Source of the DNA: an uncultured Verrucomicrobiota bacterium
Lineage (GTDB): Bacteria > Verrucomicrobiota > Verrucomicrobiia > Opitutales > Opitutaceae
Length of the DNA: 64,000 nt
Assembly (NCBI GenBank): GCA_903898675.1
Contig: CAIUGM010000031.1
Coordinates: 1 to 64,000 of the forward strand
Direction of reading: 5' to 3'
Both the position numbers and the translations under genes were made by a program. Of the stretch, positions 41,781 through 51,381 are shown in pieces (positions within the stretch are counted from its first letter, which is position 1; each line of letters opens with the position of its first letter). The notes below the pieces were generated by a model. That model saw only the letters and a program-made list of their open reading frames with translations, was not told the DNA's origin and did not search any database.

Positions 41781-43540
41781 CCCGGCACGCTGCGGCCCTC
41801 GAGCAGCGCGAGCAGCAGGTCGTTCTTCACCAGGATCCCCGCGAGCCGGCCCGTGCCGAGCTCGACCACCGGCAGCGTCTGGCCGGCGTGCTGCGCAAAC
41901 ACCCGCAGCGCCTCGGCCAGCGACGCGTTGGTGGCGACCGACGGCACGTCGTCCCGCAGCAGATCGCCGGCGATGACGTGCGTCGCGACGGCCGCGTCAT
42001 TGAGGTACGGCTTGATGTCGTGCAGGGAAATCGCGCCGGCATAGCCGCCCTCGTCGGTGGTCACGTAGATTTCCTCCTGGCGCGACTGCAGGAATTCCGC
42101 CGCGATCGCCTCGAAGCGCGCCGTCTGCCGCACCACGGTGGCCTGGGCCTTGACCAGGTCGGCCACCACCCCGGGCAGGCGCATCCGCTCGGGGGAATCG
42201 GCGGCCTTTTTCTGCAGGGCCTCGCTGTAGAGCGACTGGTCCTCGATCCCGCGCGCCGTGTAGTAGGCCACGACGCTGCAGAGCATGAGCGGCATGATGA
42301 TGTCGTAGCTCAGTGTCATCTCGAACAGCATGATGATCGCCATCACCGGCGCATGGCTGGCCGCCGCCAGCATGGCGCCCATCCCGACGAGCGCGAAGGC
42401 CTGCGGATCGGCCGCGCCCAGCGGCCAGACCGCGTGCACGGCGTAGCCGTACAGGTAACCGAGTGTCGCGCCCATGAACAGGGTCGGGGTGAAGACACCG
42501 CCCGGCGCGCCGGAGCCGAAGGACGCGGCGGTGGCCGCCCATTTGCACACGAGCACGAGGAGGAGCGCCTTCCACAGCAGCTGGCCGTGCAGGATTTCCA
42601 CGACCACGGAATAACCGTTGCCGCAAACCTCCGGCACGTTGATCGCCAGGAGGCCCACGATCAGGCCGCCGAGCGCGAGGCGGGCCGGCACCGGCAGCTT
42701 CGTCCGGGCAAACCAGCCTTCCACCTGCCGCAGCGACCGCAGGAAAAACGGCGCCACGGTGCCGGCGAGCACGCCGAGCAGCACGAACGGCCCGATCTCC
42801 CACAGCGAGTGCAGGGTGAACTGGGGCACGGTGTAAAGGGTGTGGGCGTTGGAGAGCGTCCGCATGGTCAGCGTCGCCGCCACCGCGGAGATGGCCAGCG
42901 GCCCGAGGCTCTCCATCGCGATCGTGCCCAAAATGATCTCCGCGACGAAGAACGACCCGGCGATCGGCGCATTGTAGGCCGAGGCGATGCCCGCCGCCGC
43001 GCCGCACGCCACCAGCAGGCGCAGTTGCGGCGCCGAGAGTTTCCGCCAGCGGCCGAGCCACGAGGCCGCCACCGCGGCGAGTTGCACCAACGGACCTTCC
43101 CGGCCGATCGAGCCGCCCGAGGCGATGGAGAACATCGCCGCCGTGCTCTTGACCAGACTCGCCCGGATGGGCAGCTGGCCGCTGCCGATCAAAATCGCCT
43201 CCATGTAGTCGGTGGAGCTTTCCCCGCGGTGCAGCCGCTTGCCGAACAAAAGCACCAGCCCCGCCATCAGCCCGCCCACCGCCGGAATGCTCAACCGCTG
43301 CCACCATTCCAGCTCGTAGAACGAATCGACGATGCCGTCCCGGTTGCCCGTGAGCAGGCTGTGGATCAGGTCGGTGCCGGCGCGGAACGCCAGCGCCGAC
43401 AGTGCGCCCAGCACCCCGGCCACCGCCGCCCAGCACAGCGTCTCCTGCCACGGCGAGGGCCGCAGCTTCTCGGCAATCCACAACCGCCAGCGCAACAGGC
43501 GCAGCAGGCGCTCGTAGATTTGTGGGACCATTTCCTTCAT
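41744..43540 (-). CDS. ClC-family chloride channel/transporter with CBS domains
   Basis: A 598-residue voltage-gated-type ClC protein. Selectivity motifs: GSGQLPIRASLVKST, SGGSIGREGPLVQLAAV (gating Glu), GSGAPGGVFTPTLFMGATLG and, in the second half, YTARGIEDQSLYSEAL. Two CBS domains (about residues 440-580) follow: VTTDEGGYAGAISLHDI and VVELGTGRLAGILVKNDLLLAL. It moves chloride, perhaps in exchange for protons, and may sense ATP through the CBS pair. The C-terminal coding end overlaps the M20 peptidase by 37 bp. Start ATG at 43540; an ATG at 43531 is an alternative. Confidence 0.93.
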   Translation of the reverse strand: MKEMVPQIYERLLRLLRWRLWIAEKLRPSPWQETLCWAAVAGVLGALSALAFRAGTDLIHSLLTGNRDGIVDSFYELEWWQRLSIPAVGGLMAGLVLLFGKRLHRGESSTDYMEAILIGSGQLPIRASLVKSTAAMFSIASGGSIGREGPLVQLAAVAASWLGRWRKLSAPQLRLLVACGAAAGIASAYNAPIAGSFFVAEIILGTIAMESLGPLAISAVAATLTMRTLSNAHTLYTVPQFTLHSLWEIGPFVLLGVLAGTVAPFFLRSLRQVEGWFARTKLPVPARLALGGLIVGLLAINVPEVCGNGYSVVVEILHGQLLWKALLLVLVCKWAATAASFGSGAPGGVFTPTLFMGATLGYLYGYAVHAVWPLGAADPQAFALVGMGAMLAAASHAPVMAIIMLFEMTLSYDIIMPLMLCSVVAYYTARGIEDQSLYSEALQKKAADSPERMRLPGVVADLVKAQATVVRQTARFEAIAAEFLQSRQEEIYVTTDEGGYAGAISLHDIKPYLNDAAVATHVIAGDLLRDDVPSVATNASLAEALRVFAQHAGQTLPVVELGTGRLAGILVKNDLLLALLEGRSVPGHLAAATSVTAR

Positions 43541-43670
43541 CGGGCGCTCACACCCGACGGTGGAACCCGGCCGATCCAGGTTGACTCAATCCGGGCTGGA
43601 GAAAAATACCGCACGTCCACGCAATTCACGATGCCCTTCCGCGCCGGCCTGACAAGGCTTGTTCCCGCCA

Positions 43671-46217
43671 TCACGGCGCGGCGGGGGGCAGCGGGGCCAC
43701 GGCGGCGTTCAACAGCTCGGCCTCGCCCGATTCGAGGGCGCTGAGCTGGATGAGGCTGTTGAGCGAGCTGAAGTGCTTCGTCCACTCGAAGTCGCCCGTC
43801 GTGCCGCCGACCACCTGGTTGAACAGCTGCTTCTTCTCGACCTTCAGCGCCTGGATGCGCTCCTCGATCGTGCCGACCGTCACCATGCGGTAGACGAACA
43901 CCGTGTTGGTCTGGCCGATGCGGTGCACGCGGTCGATGGCCTGGTCCTCCACCGCCGGGTTCCACCACGGGTCGAGGAGGAAAACGTAGTCCGCCGCATG
44001 GAGCGTGATGCCGGTGCCGGCCGCCTTGAGGCTGACGAGCATGGCCGCCGCGCCCTGCGCCGTCTGGAAGTCCCGCACCGGTTTCTGCCGGTCCACCGTC
44101 ATGCCGGTGATCTCATAGCGCGGCAGCTCCGGGTAGTGCGCGTCGAGCGCCGTGCGGACGCGGTCGAGCAGCGTGACGAACTGCGAAAAGATGACCACCT
44201 TGTGGCCGCTGCCCACGATCTCACCGAGCTTTTCGATCAGCAGTTGCAGCTTGCCGCTGTCCGTGAGCGGAGAGTTGAGCCACGGCAGCAGGTCCGGGTC
44301 GCAGCACACCTGCCGCAGCCGCGTGAGCAGCGCGAGGAAACCGAAGGATTTTTCGCGCAGCGCGAGGCCGATGTCCTCGCCCAGCCGGGCCAGGCCCTCC
44401 GTGCAGATGCGCGCATACTCGGTGCGCTGCACCTCGGTGAGCGGGCAAAGCAGGTCCATCTCGACCTTGGGCGGCAGTTCCTTCGCCACCTCGTTCTTGG
44501 TGCGGCGCAGGATGAACGGCGCAACCTGCTGGCGCAGCCGGGCCATGGTGCCGTCGCGGTCCTGCAGCAGCGAGGACTCGAACGTGGCCCGCGAGCCGAG
44601 CAGGCCCGGCAGCAGGTAGCGGAAGATCGACCACAGGTCGAGCTGGCGGTTCTCCAGCGGCGTGCCGGTGAGCACGAGCCGGTGCCGGGTCTTGATGGCA
44701 AAACAAGCCTGCGTGACCTTGGCGTCGGGGTTCTTGATGAACTGCCCCTCGTCGAGCACCGCATAGCCAAACTCCACCGTGTCCAGCAGGGCGCGGTGCT
44801 TGCGCAGCTGGGTGTAGCTGGCGAGCCAGATGCACGGGGCCTTGTTGGTCGTGAAATCGTTGCCGGACTTGAGGACGTCGATTTTCGCCTCGGGATAAAA
44901 CCGGGCCAGTTCCTCGCGCCAGACCGGCACCACGCTGGCCGGGCAGACCACGACGTGCCGCAGGCCCGCCAGCGGGCGCGACTGCAGCATCGCGATCACC
45001 TGGGCGGTCTTGCCCAGGCCCATCTCGTCGGCGAGCAGGCCGTGGCACTCGGTCTCGCAGAGGTGGTGCATCCACTCGACGCCGCGGCGCTGGTACGGCC
45101 GCAGGAACTCGGGCAGCAGCGGCGGCGCGACCGGCGGGGTCAGCACCTTCTGCCGCCACGCGTCGATCTCGACGCCGAGCGTCACCTTGATCCGGCTGTC
45201 GTTAAAGAGGGAGAAAATCAGGTACGGCGGGATCGCGCCGTCGGTCTGGGTCTCCTCGAGGTTGCGGCGCCACTGGTTGAAGCTCTCCCATTTCTCGGGG
45301 GTCATCGTCACGATGCCGAGGTCGGGCAGGAGCATCGGCGTGCGGCCGTGCTTGAGCAGCGCGGCCGCCTGCTCCTCCGTGAGGAGCTTTTCGCCGGTGC
45401 GGAAAATCCAGCGGAGGTTCAGTCCGCCGCCCGCGCGCTTGTCCGCCACCGCCTCGATCTCGATCGAGCGGGCGCCCTGCTTGAGGTTGTCGACCTTGAT
45501 ATCAAGCTCGACGGCGAACTGCTTCTTCCAGTGCGGCAGCAGGTCGCGCAAGAAACCGGGAATGTCCGCCAGCGCGTCGAGCGCGTAGCCATGGGTGACC
45601 TGGTTGTAGCGGAAGTGGGCCTTGCGGGCGTAGGTGGCCAGGGCGATGAGCTTGGCGCGCTCCGTGGCGGTCGGCGGATTCGCACTGTTACCAAGCGCCG
45701 GGATGCGGCTGCGGCCGTTCTTCCAGTAGGCCAGGAAAACCAGGCCGTCGACGGTCGTGGTGAAGCTCAACAGCAGATCGCGCGCTGGCCGGTCCGGGTC
45801 CGCCTTGGCGCTGTTCGCGCCATTGCCGGCGCCGTTGCCGTTGGTCGCGGGGCTGGACTTGGCGGTGTAACCCGGCAGCAGGGCCGTCATTTCATCGACC
45901 AGCAGTTCCTCGATCTCATGCAATCCGGCCACGGCGATGGCGTTGGCCAGCATCTGGTCGGTCGAAGAGGAACGCACCTTGATCTGGTCGCCGTCCCACT
46001 CGATGACCGCGTACTCCTCCCGCTTGTCGAGTTTCCGGTGGATAATCGCATCCTTCGCGCCCAGTTCGACCTCCCGGATCTCACCATCCCGGTACATATC
46101 GTGGCCGCGCTCGACATGGGTCGCGTCAAACTGGCCCTCCCAGTCAGCCTCCAGGCGGCCGAACCAGAATTCGAGTGATTGCGGAGTGTAGATGCGCTTA
46201 GGCCCGTGGGTTTGCAT
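43671..46217 (-). CDS. SNF2-family DEAD/DEAH helicase
   Basis: An 848-residue Swi2/Snf2 ATPase. The N-terminal third includes a SWIM-like or bacterial SNF2-associated region (FGRLEADWEGQFDATHVERGHDMYRDG). The helicase core has the Walker A LADEMGLGKTAQVIAML, VVCPASVVPVWREEL, a DEGQ box in VLDEGQFIKNPDAKV, VLTGTPLENRQLDLWSIFRYLLPG and, in the C-lobe, VSLKAAGTGITLHAADYVFLLDPWWNPAVEDQAIDRVHRIGQ. The first ATG is 46217; a TTG precedes it. Remodels protein-DNA complexes; partner unknown. No methylase or restriction genes are adjacent. Confidence 0.93.
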   Translation of the reverse strand: MQTHGPKRIYTPQSLEFWFGRLEADWEGQFDATHVERGHDMYRDGEIREVELGAKDAIIHRKLDKREEYAVIEWDGDQIKVRSSSTDQMLANAIAVAGLHEIEELLVDEMTALLPGYTAKSSPATNGNGAGNGANSAKADPDRPARDLLLSFTTTVDGLVFLAYWKNGRSRIPALGNSANPPTATERAKLIALATYARKAHFRYNQVTHGYALDALADIPGFLRDLLPHWKKQFAVELDIKVDNLKQGARSIEIEAVADKRAGGGLNLRWIFRTGEKLLTEEQAAALLKHGRTPMLLPDLGIVTMTPEKWESFNQWRRNLEETQTDGAIPPYLIFSLFNDSRIKVTLGVEIDAWRQKVLTPPVAPPLLPEFLRPYQRRGVEWMHHLCETECHGLLADEMGLGKTAQVIAMLQSRPLAGLRHVVVCPASVVPVWREELARFYPEAKIDVLKSGNDFTTNKAPCIWLASYTQLRKHRALLDTVEFGYAVLDEGQFIKNPDAKVTQACFAIKTRHRLVLTGTPLENRQLDLWSIFRYLLPGLLGSRATFESSLLQDRDGTMARLRQQVAPFILRRTKNEVAKELPPKVEMDLLCPLTEVQRTEYARICTEGLARLGEDIGLALREKSFGFLALLTRLRQVCCDPDLLPWLNSPLTDSGKLQLLIEKLGEIVGSGHKVVIFSQFVTLLDRVRTALDAHYPELPRYEITGMTVDRQKPVRDFQTAQGAAAMLVSLKAAGTGITLHAADYVFLLDPWWNPAVEDQAIDRVHRIGQTNTVFVYRMVTVGTIEERIQALKVEKKQLFNQVVGGTTGDFEWTKHFSSLNSLIQLSALESGEAELLNAAVAPLPPAAP

Positions 46218-46302
46218 CAAACTAAAAGCAAGACGTTAGAAAGTTCTGCGCGAGCCGTGCAATCCCAATCTGGCCGTCCCCGCATTTCATTTTATCGGGG
46301 GT

Positions 46303-46331
46303 ATTTCACCCGATTGTCACCCGGGCGACGC
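46303..46331 (+). promoter_or_regulatory. Weak Pho-box-like repeats before the lipid-remodelling cluster
   Basis: ATTTCAC (46303-46309), TTGTCAC (46314-46320) and GCGACGC (46325-46331) lie in 11-bp phase with 4-bp spacers (CCGA, CCGG), 80 bp upstream of the GT4 start. The middle match is good; the outer two are partial. Compare the better sites at 40282 and 37910. Confidence 0.5.
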
Positions 46332-46407
46332 CTTTTCTTCACACAGTCCCCCCATCCTGTGCGCGTGCTCAGCGAACGGCCTGCCACCGCCGCCGGGGCC
46401 AAAACCA

Positions 46408-47613
46408 TTGAACCTTGTCCTAGTCACCGAAACCTATTCGCCCGAAATCAACGGCGTCGCCATGACGCTGGGTCACCTCGTGCAGGGCCTCGCCCGCCGT
46501 GGCCACCGCCTCACGGTCATCCGCCCGCGCCAGCGCGCCGAGCAGGGGGCGGCCGAAATCCAGACCGACGGCCCGGTCACGCAATACCTGCTCCCCGGCC
46601 TGCCCATCCCCGGCTATCCCCTGCTCCGCTTCGGCCTGCCCGCCGGCCGGCAGCTCCGCCGGCTCTGGCGCCGGCAGCGCCCGGATCTGGTCCACATCGC
46701 CACCGAGGGTCCGCTGGGCTTTTCCGCCCTGCGCTCCGCCCGCATTTTGGGGCTGCCGGTCACGTCGAGCTTCCACACCAACTTCCACCACTACACGCAC
46801 GACTACCGCTTCAGCTGGTTGTTTTCGCTGACGGCAAAGTGGCTCCGTTATTTCCACAACCAGACCCGGCGGACCTTTGCCCCCACGCGCGAGCTTTGCG
46901 ACCAGCTCGGCGGGGAAGGCTACGCCAATCTCCGCGTGCTGTCGCGCGGCGTGGACACCGCGCTGTTCGCCCCCGCCCGGCGCCGGCCGGAACTGCGCGC
47001 GGCCTGGGGCGTGGGCGCGGACGACCCGGTGGTCATTCACACCGGCCGGCTTGCCCGCGAGAAAAACTACGGGCTGATCTTCCGGGCCTTTGACGCCATG
47101 CGCGCCGCCAACCCGCGCTGCCGCTTCGTGGTGGTGGGCGACGGCCCGCTGCGCCCCGGCCTGCAGGTGAAACACGGCTACTGCCGCTTCACCGGCTTTG
47201 TCGACCGCGGGGTCCTCGCGGAGCACTACGCGTCCGCCGACATCTACCTGCACGCGAGCACCACCGAGACCTACGGCAACGTCGCCGCCGAGGCGCTGGC
47301 CAGCGGTCTCGCCTTCGCCGGCTACGACTACGCCGCCGCCCACGAGCTGGTCCGCCCCGGCGAAAACGGCCTGCTTGTGCCCGTCGGCGACGAGCCCGCC
47401 TTCCTCGCGGCCGCCGGGCGCCTCGCCACCGAGCCGGCGCTCGTCACCCGTCTCCGCGCCGGTGCCGCCGCCGCCGTCCAGGCGCGCTCATGGTCCAGCA
47501 TAATCGAGCGGTTCGAAGCCGACCTCTCTGAAGCCGCCGGCGCCACCAAGGTCCCAGCCAATCGAGAATCGAGAATCGAAAATCAAAAATTGGTCTCCCC
47601 CCTCCTCCCATGA
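46408..47613 (+). CDS. GT4 glycosyltransferase (SqdX / glycolipid-type)
   Basis: A 401-residue retaining glycosyltransferase. It starts NLVLVTETYSPEINGVAMTLGHLV and has VTSSFHTNFHHYTHDYRF, TGRLAREKNYGLIFRAFDAM, VVVGDGPLRPGL and the E-x7-E motif in STTETYGNVAAEALASGLAF. The pattern matches sulfolipid or diacylglycerol glycosyltransferases (SqdX and relatives). The start is TTG. Its last 17 residues (ANRESRIENQKL...) are encoded by an AATCGA-type repeat, which probably replaced the native C-terminus. Its stop overlaps the plcP-like start (ATGA). Clustered with plcP-like and GT28 genes, suggesting glycolipid synthesis; sugar and lipid specificity are inferred. Confidence 0.85.
   Translation: MNLVLVTETYSPEINGVAMTLGHLVQGLARRGHRLTVIRPRQRAEQGAAEIQTDGPVTQYLLPGLPIPGYPLLRFGLPAGRQLRRLWRRQRPDLVHIATEGPLGFSALRSARILGLPVTSSFHTNFHHYTHDYRFSWLFSLTAKWLRYFHNQTRRTFAPTRELCDQLGGEGYANLRVLSRGVDTALFAPARRRPELRAAWGVGADDPVVIHTGRLAREKNYGLIFRAFDAMRAANPRCRFVVVGDGPLRPGLQVKHGYCRFTGFVDRGVLAEHYASADIYLHASTTETYGNVAAEALASGLAFAGYDYAAAHELVRPGENGLLVPVGDEPAFLAAAGRLATEPALVTRLRAGAAAAVQARSWSSIIERFEADLSEAAGATKVPANRESRIENQKLVSPLLP
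47557..47592. repeat. Degenerate repeat, AATCGA family
   Basis: The words AATCGAG, AATCGAG and AATCGAAAATCAAAAATT follow in tandem. The repeat lies inside the 3' end of the GT4 gene and supplies its last residues. No second arm is adjacent. Confidence 0.6.
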
Positions 47614-48434
47614 GCAAACCCGCCCTCCATGTCCGCTCGGTCATCGTGTCCGACATCCACCTCGGCACCCCGCACAGCAAGGTCGACGAAGTCACCCACT
47701 TCCTCAAGCACGTCCGCTGCGAGCGCCTGATCCTCAACGGCGACATCATCGACGGCTGGCGCCTGCGCCGGGACGGCGTGTGGACCAAGGCCCACACGCG
47801 CTTCATCCGCCGCGTCCTCACCATGATCCAGAAACGCGACACCGCCGTGGTCTACCTGCGCGGCAACCACGACGACTTCGTCGGCCGGCTGCTGCCGATG
47901 GCGTTCGAGCACCTCAGCCTGGTCGAGGACTATATCCTGGAAACCAAGCAGGGCCGCTACCTCGTGCTGCACGGCGACGTGTTCGACGGCGTGGTGAAGA
48001 ACATGGTGTTCCTCGCCCACCTCGGCGACGCGGGCTATGCGCTGCTGCTCCGCCTGAACCGGTTCTACAACTGGTTCCGCGCCCTGCGCGGCAAGGAGTA
48101 CTTCTCGCTCAGCCAGGCCATCAAGGCGCGGGTCAAGCAGGCGGTCAGCTTCATCTCCAACTTCGAGGAGCAGATCGCCTCCCTCGCCCGCGACCGCGGC
48201 TGCCGCGGGGTCATCTGCGGCCACATCCACACGCCGGCCGACAAGATGATCGGCGACATCCACTACCTGAACTCGGGCGACTGGGTCGAGTCGCTGACCG
48301 CGATCCTCGAGCACCACGACGGCCGCTTCGAGCTCATCACCTTCAAGCAGTTCACCGCCCAGTTCCCGTTCGCCCACTCCGCCTCGGCCGCCGAGGAGGC
48401 CGAGGAGTCGCTGCCGCTGCCCGTCCTCGCCTGA
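47610..48434 (+). CDS. plcP: PlcP-like phospholipase C / LpxH-family metallophosphoesterase
   Basis: A 274-residue calcineurin-like phosphoesterase. All five metal motifs are present: VSDIHLG, NGDIIDGW, RGNHDD, LHGDVFD and CGHIHTP, with GDWVESLTAILEHHDGRFELI at the end. These features, including NGDIIDGW and the ending NSGDWVES, match the rhizobial PlcP phospholipase C, which degrades zwitterionic phospholipids during phosphate starvation, better than LpxH proper; the two share a family. Context between GT4 and MGDG-synthase-like genes supports PlcP. It overlaps the GT4 gene by ATGA and precedes the GT28 gene by three bases. Confidence 0.8.
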   Translation: MSKPALHVRSVIVSDIHLGTPHSKVDEVTHFLKHVRCERLILNGDIIDGWRLRRDGVWTKAHTRFIRRVLTMIQKRDTAVVYLRGNHDDFVGRLLPMAFEHLSLVEDYILETKQGRYLVLHGDVFDGVVKNMVFLAHLGDAGYALLLRLNRFYNWFRALRGKEYFSLSQAIKARVKQAVSFISNFEEQIASLARDRGCRGVICGHIHTPADKMIGDIHYLNSGDWVESLTAILEHHDGRFELITFKQFTAQFPFAHSASAAEEAEESLPLPVLA

Positions 48435-48437
48435 TCC

Positions 48438-49619
48438 ATGGCTAAAATCCTCATCCTCACCGCCGGCTACGGCGAAGGCCACAACAGCGCGGCCCGCGCG
48501 CTCCAGGCCGCCTTCAACGAGCAGCCGGGGGTCGACGCCGAGCTGGTCGACCTGTTCGCCCTGCGCGCGCCGCGGCTCAACAACGTCTCGCGGCGCGGCT
48601 ACCTGAAGCTGATCAATTCCGCCCCGCTCCTCTGGAGCGCCGTCTACCGCTGGCTCGACCGCTCGCCGCGCGCCCCGTGGCTCTTCCGCACGCTCGCGAG
48701 CCACCGCCGGCTGCTGGGCCGGCTCATCGCGGAAAAGCGGCCGGTCGCGGTCGTTTCCACCTACCCGGTCTACGGCTGGCTGCTCAACCAGCTGCGCCGC
48801 GAGGGCGGGATCAGCTGCCCGCAGTTCACGGTCATCACCGATGCGCTGACCATCAATTCCCTCTGGTACCGCACCCCCTCCGACGGCTGGTTTGTGACCG
48901 ACCGCGACTCGGCTGCCTACCTTTATGCGCACGGCGTGCCGGCCACCAAGGTGCACGTGAGCGGCTTTCCCGTGTCGCTCGCCTTCGCCGACCGGCCGCC
49001 GCACTGGCAGCCGCCGGACCCGCTGGCCGTGCCGGAGCGCCGGATTCTCTTCATGATCAACTCGGGCCGGCGCCACGCCGTCGACATCGCCCGGGCCCTG
49101 CTGCAACACCGCGGGTGGCGCATCACGTTCACCGCCGGCCGGGACGAGCCGTTGCGCCGGGAACTCACCGCCCTGGCCGCCGGCGCCCCGGCGGCGGCCG
49201 AGGTGCTGGGCTGGACCGACCGGATCCCGGAGCTGCTCATGACGCACCATGTCGTCATCAGCAAGGCGGGCGGGGCCACGACGCAGGAATCGATCAACGC
49301 CCTCTGCCCGCTACTCGTGAGCCAGATCGTACCCGGCCAGGAGGAGGGCAACTATGAGCTGATCCGCCGCCATGACGCCGGCGCCTTGGCGGAGACCCCG
49401 CAGGAGATTGTGTCCACCTTGCAGCGGCTCTTCGCCAGCGACGCCGGGCTCTGGCGCCACTGGCGCGCCAATCTCGGGAATCTCGCCCAGCCCGCCGCCG
49501 CCCGGCAGATCGCGGCGACGGTCCTGCAGCAGGCCGGGCTGGCGGTTGGCGTGGTGCCGGCCGCGCGGCCGGCCGAGGGCGCGCCGATTTTGATTCCGGT
49601 TGCGCCCGTTTCTCCTTGA
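48438..49619 (+). CDS. MGDG-synthase-like GT28 glycosyltransferase
   Basis: A 393-residue glycosyltransferase of the MurG/MGDG synthase type. The N-terminal MGDG_synth region reads LILTAGYGEGHNSAARALQAAF; the C-terminal nucleotide-sugar domain contains ILFMINSGRRHAVDIA, VLGWTDRIPELLMTHHVVISKAGGATTQESI and LVSQIVPGQEEGN. It would add a sugar to diacylglycerol, producing a non-phosphorous membrane lipid. Placed three bases after the PlcP-like gene, it could use the diacylglycerol that PlcP releases. The end of the gene lies 18 bases before the ABC permease, so co-transcription is possible. Confidence 0.85.
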   Translation: MAKILILTAGYGEGHNSAARALQAAFNEQPGVDAELVDLFALRAPRLNNVSRRGYLKLINSAPLLWSAVYRWLDRSPRAPWLFRTLASHRRLLGRLIAEKRPVAVVSTYPVYGWLLNQLRREGGISCPQFTVITDALTINSLWYRTPSDGWFVTDRDSAAYLYAHGVPATKVHVSGFPVSLAFADRPPHWQPPDPLAVPERRILFMINSGRRHAVDIARALLQHRGWRITFTAGRDEPLRRELTALAAGAPAAAEVLGWTDRIPELLMTHHVVISKAGGATTQESINALCPLLVSQIVPGQEEGNYELIRRHDAGALAETPQEIVSTLQRLFASDAGLWRHWRANLGNLAQPAAARQIAATVLQQAGLAVGVVPAARPAEGAPILIPVAPVSP

Positions 49620-49637
49620 GCGCGCAGGGCCGCCGCC

Positions 49638-51377
49638 TTGCATCAGGGTGTGATTACTCATCGGAACGACGCTCCCGCCCCCCGCTCTGCGTGGTGGATC
49701 GACGCGTGCGTGCTCCTCGGCCTCGGGGCGCTGCTGGTCGGCATCAGCAGCATCGCCACGCAATGGGAACAGCCGTTGCGCGCCACGGTGGACATCGACC
49801 TGTCGCCGCGCTCGCTGCCGAAATACATGCTGTTCTCGCTCGCCCGCGGCTGGATCGCCTACGGTTTCTCGCTGCTGTTCACCCTGCTGGTCGCCTCGTG
49901 GGCCTTCTACGACCTGCGGGCGCGGAAGTTCCTGCTGCCCGCGCTTGATGTGCTGCAGAGCATCCCGGTGCTGGGTTTCCTGCCCGGCCTCGTGCTGTTC
50001 CTCGTCGGGCTTTTCCCGCACAGCAACACCGGCCTCGAGCTCGCGTGCGTGTTGATGATCTTCACCGGCCAGGTCTGGAACATGACCTTCAGCTACCACG
50101 ACTCGCTCCGCGCGGTGCCGCCGGAGTTCCGCCTGCTGGGGAAATTCTACGGCTTCAACTGGTGGCACCGTTTCTGGCGGATCGAGCTGCCGTGCGGCGC
50201 GCAGGGGCTGCTCTACAACAGCATGGTGTCGATGGCCGGCGGCTGGTTCTTCCTCAGCATCACCGAGGCCTTCCGGCTGGGCGACCAGGATTTCCGCGTG
50301 CCCGGCATCGGCTCCTACATGAGCGTCGCCATCGAGCGCGGCGACGTGCGCGCCCAGCTTTTCGGCATCATCGCGATGGGCCTCATCATCGTGATCGTCG
50401 ACCGGCTCATCTGGTGGCCGCTCGTGGTCTGGTCCCGGCGCTTCAAGCTCGACGACTTCGCGGGGGCCACGGTGGCGCCGTCCGCGTTCCAACTCTGGCT
50501 TTCCCGCTCCCGCTTCGCCGGCCTCATGGGCGGGCTCGTGGAGAAACTGCGGCGCCGCTTCCTCACGCTGCCCGACCGGCCGGTCACGGTCGCCGGCCCG
50601 GCGGAAATCCCGGCCGAGACCGGCGGGACCGGCCGCTGGGCCTACCGGCTGTTGATCGGCCTGCTGCTCGCCGCGCTGGCCTGGGGCGCCGCGCGGCTCG
50701 TGCTGCTGCTCGGCCAGGTGCCTTGGGCGGACTGGCGCGAGATCCTTTACTGCACTTTCCTCAGTTTCGGGCGCGTTTTGGCTGCCGTTGCCATCGGGAC
50801 CATCTGGACCGTGCCGGTCGGGATCTGGATCGGCCTGAACCCCAAGCTCTCCAGCCGGCTGCAGCCTTTCATCCAGTTCGCGGCCTCCTTTCCCGCCCCG
50901 ATGATCTACCCGTGGATTCTCGGCCTCGTCCTGCTGGTCGGCGGCACCCTGCAATGGGGCTCCATCATCCTCATCCTGCTCGGGACCCAGTGGTACATCC
51001 TCTTCAATGTGGCCGCCTCGGCGACCGCGATTCCCAACGACATCGTCAGCGCCGCCACGCTGCTCCGGCTCGACACCTGGCGCCAGTGGACCCGCTTCCT
51101 GATCCCGGCGGTCTTCCCCGGCCTCGTCACCGGCTGGGTCACCGCCGCCGGCGGTGCGTGGAACGCCACGATCGTCTCGGAATACGTCCAGGCCGGCGGC
51201 AAGCTCTACCAGGCCACGGGCCTCGGCGCGCTGATCAGCCGGGCCACCGACGCCGGCAACTTCCCCAAGCTCACCGCGGCCGTGCTGGTGATGGCGGTGG
51301 TTGTGGTTGGCATCAACCGTACTTTGTGGAAAAAGCTCCAGGTGCTCGCCGACACCCGCTGCCGTTTCGGCTTCTGA
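49638..51377 (+). CDS. NitT/TauT-type ABC permease with two fused permease domains
   Basis: A 579-residue protein with two BPD_transp_1 modules of about six helices each. In the first: [37 protein letters not shown] (EAA loop). In the second: [34 protein letters not shown] (EAA loop), ending [18 protein letters not shown]. Helix segments are rich in Leu/Val/Gly. Such a single-chain double permease usually works with an ATPase of the nitrate/sulfonate/taurine type, encoded next. The start is TTG at 49638, GTG at 49650 being possible. No substrate-binding protein gene is present, so the cargo is unknown; lipid-cluster linkage hints at a lipid-related role. Confidence 0.85.
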   Translation: MHQGVITHRNDAPAPRSAWWIDACVLLGLGALLVGISSIATQWEQPLRATVDIDLSPRSLPKYMLFSLARGWIAYGFSLLFTLLVASWAFYDLRARKFLLPALDVLQSIPVLGFLPGLVLFLVGLFPHSNTGLELACVLMIFTGQVWNMTFSYHDSLRAVPPEFRLLGKFYGFNWWHRFWRIELPCGAQGLLYNSMVSMAGGWFFLSITEAFRLGDQDFRVPGIGSYMSVAIERGDVRAQLFGIIAMGLIIVIVDRLIWWPLVVWSRRFKLDDFAGATVAPSAFQLWLSRSRFAGLMGGLVEKLRRRFLTLPDRPVTVAGPAEIPAETGGTGRWAYRLLIGLLLAALAWGAARLVLLLGQVPWADWREILYCTFLSFGRVLAAVAIGTIWTVPVGIWIGLNPKLSSRLQPFIQFAASFPAPMIYPWILGLVLLVGGTLQWGSIILILLGTQWYILFNVAASATAIPNDIVSAATLLRLDTWRQWTRFLIPAVFPGLVTGWVTAAGGAWNATIVSEYVQAGGKLYQATGLGALISRATDAGNFPKLTAAVLVMAVVVVGINRTLWKKLQVLADTRCRFGF

Positions 51378-51381
51378 TCCC

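Noticed and set aside
43659-46178. 839-residue + frame opposite the SNF2 helicase
   Set aside because: Shadow frame; the helicase motifs on the minus strand are complete.
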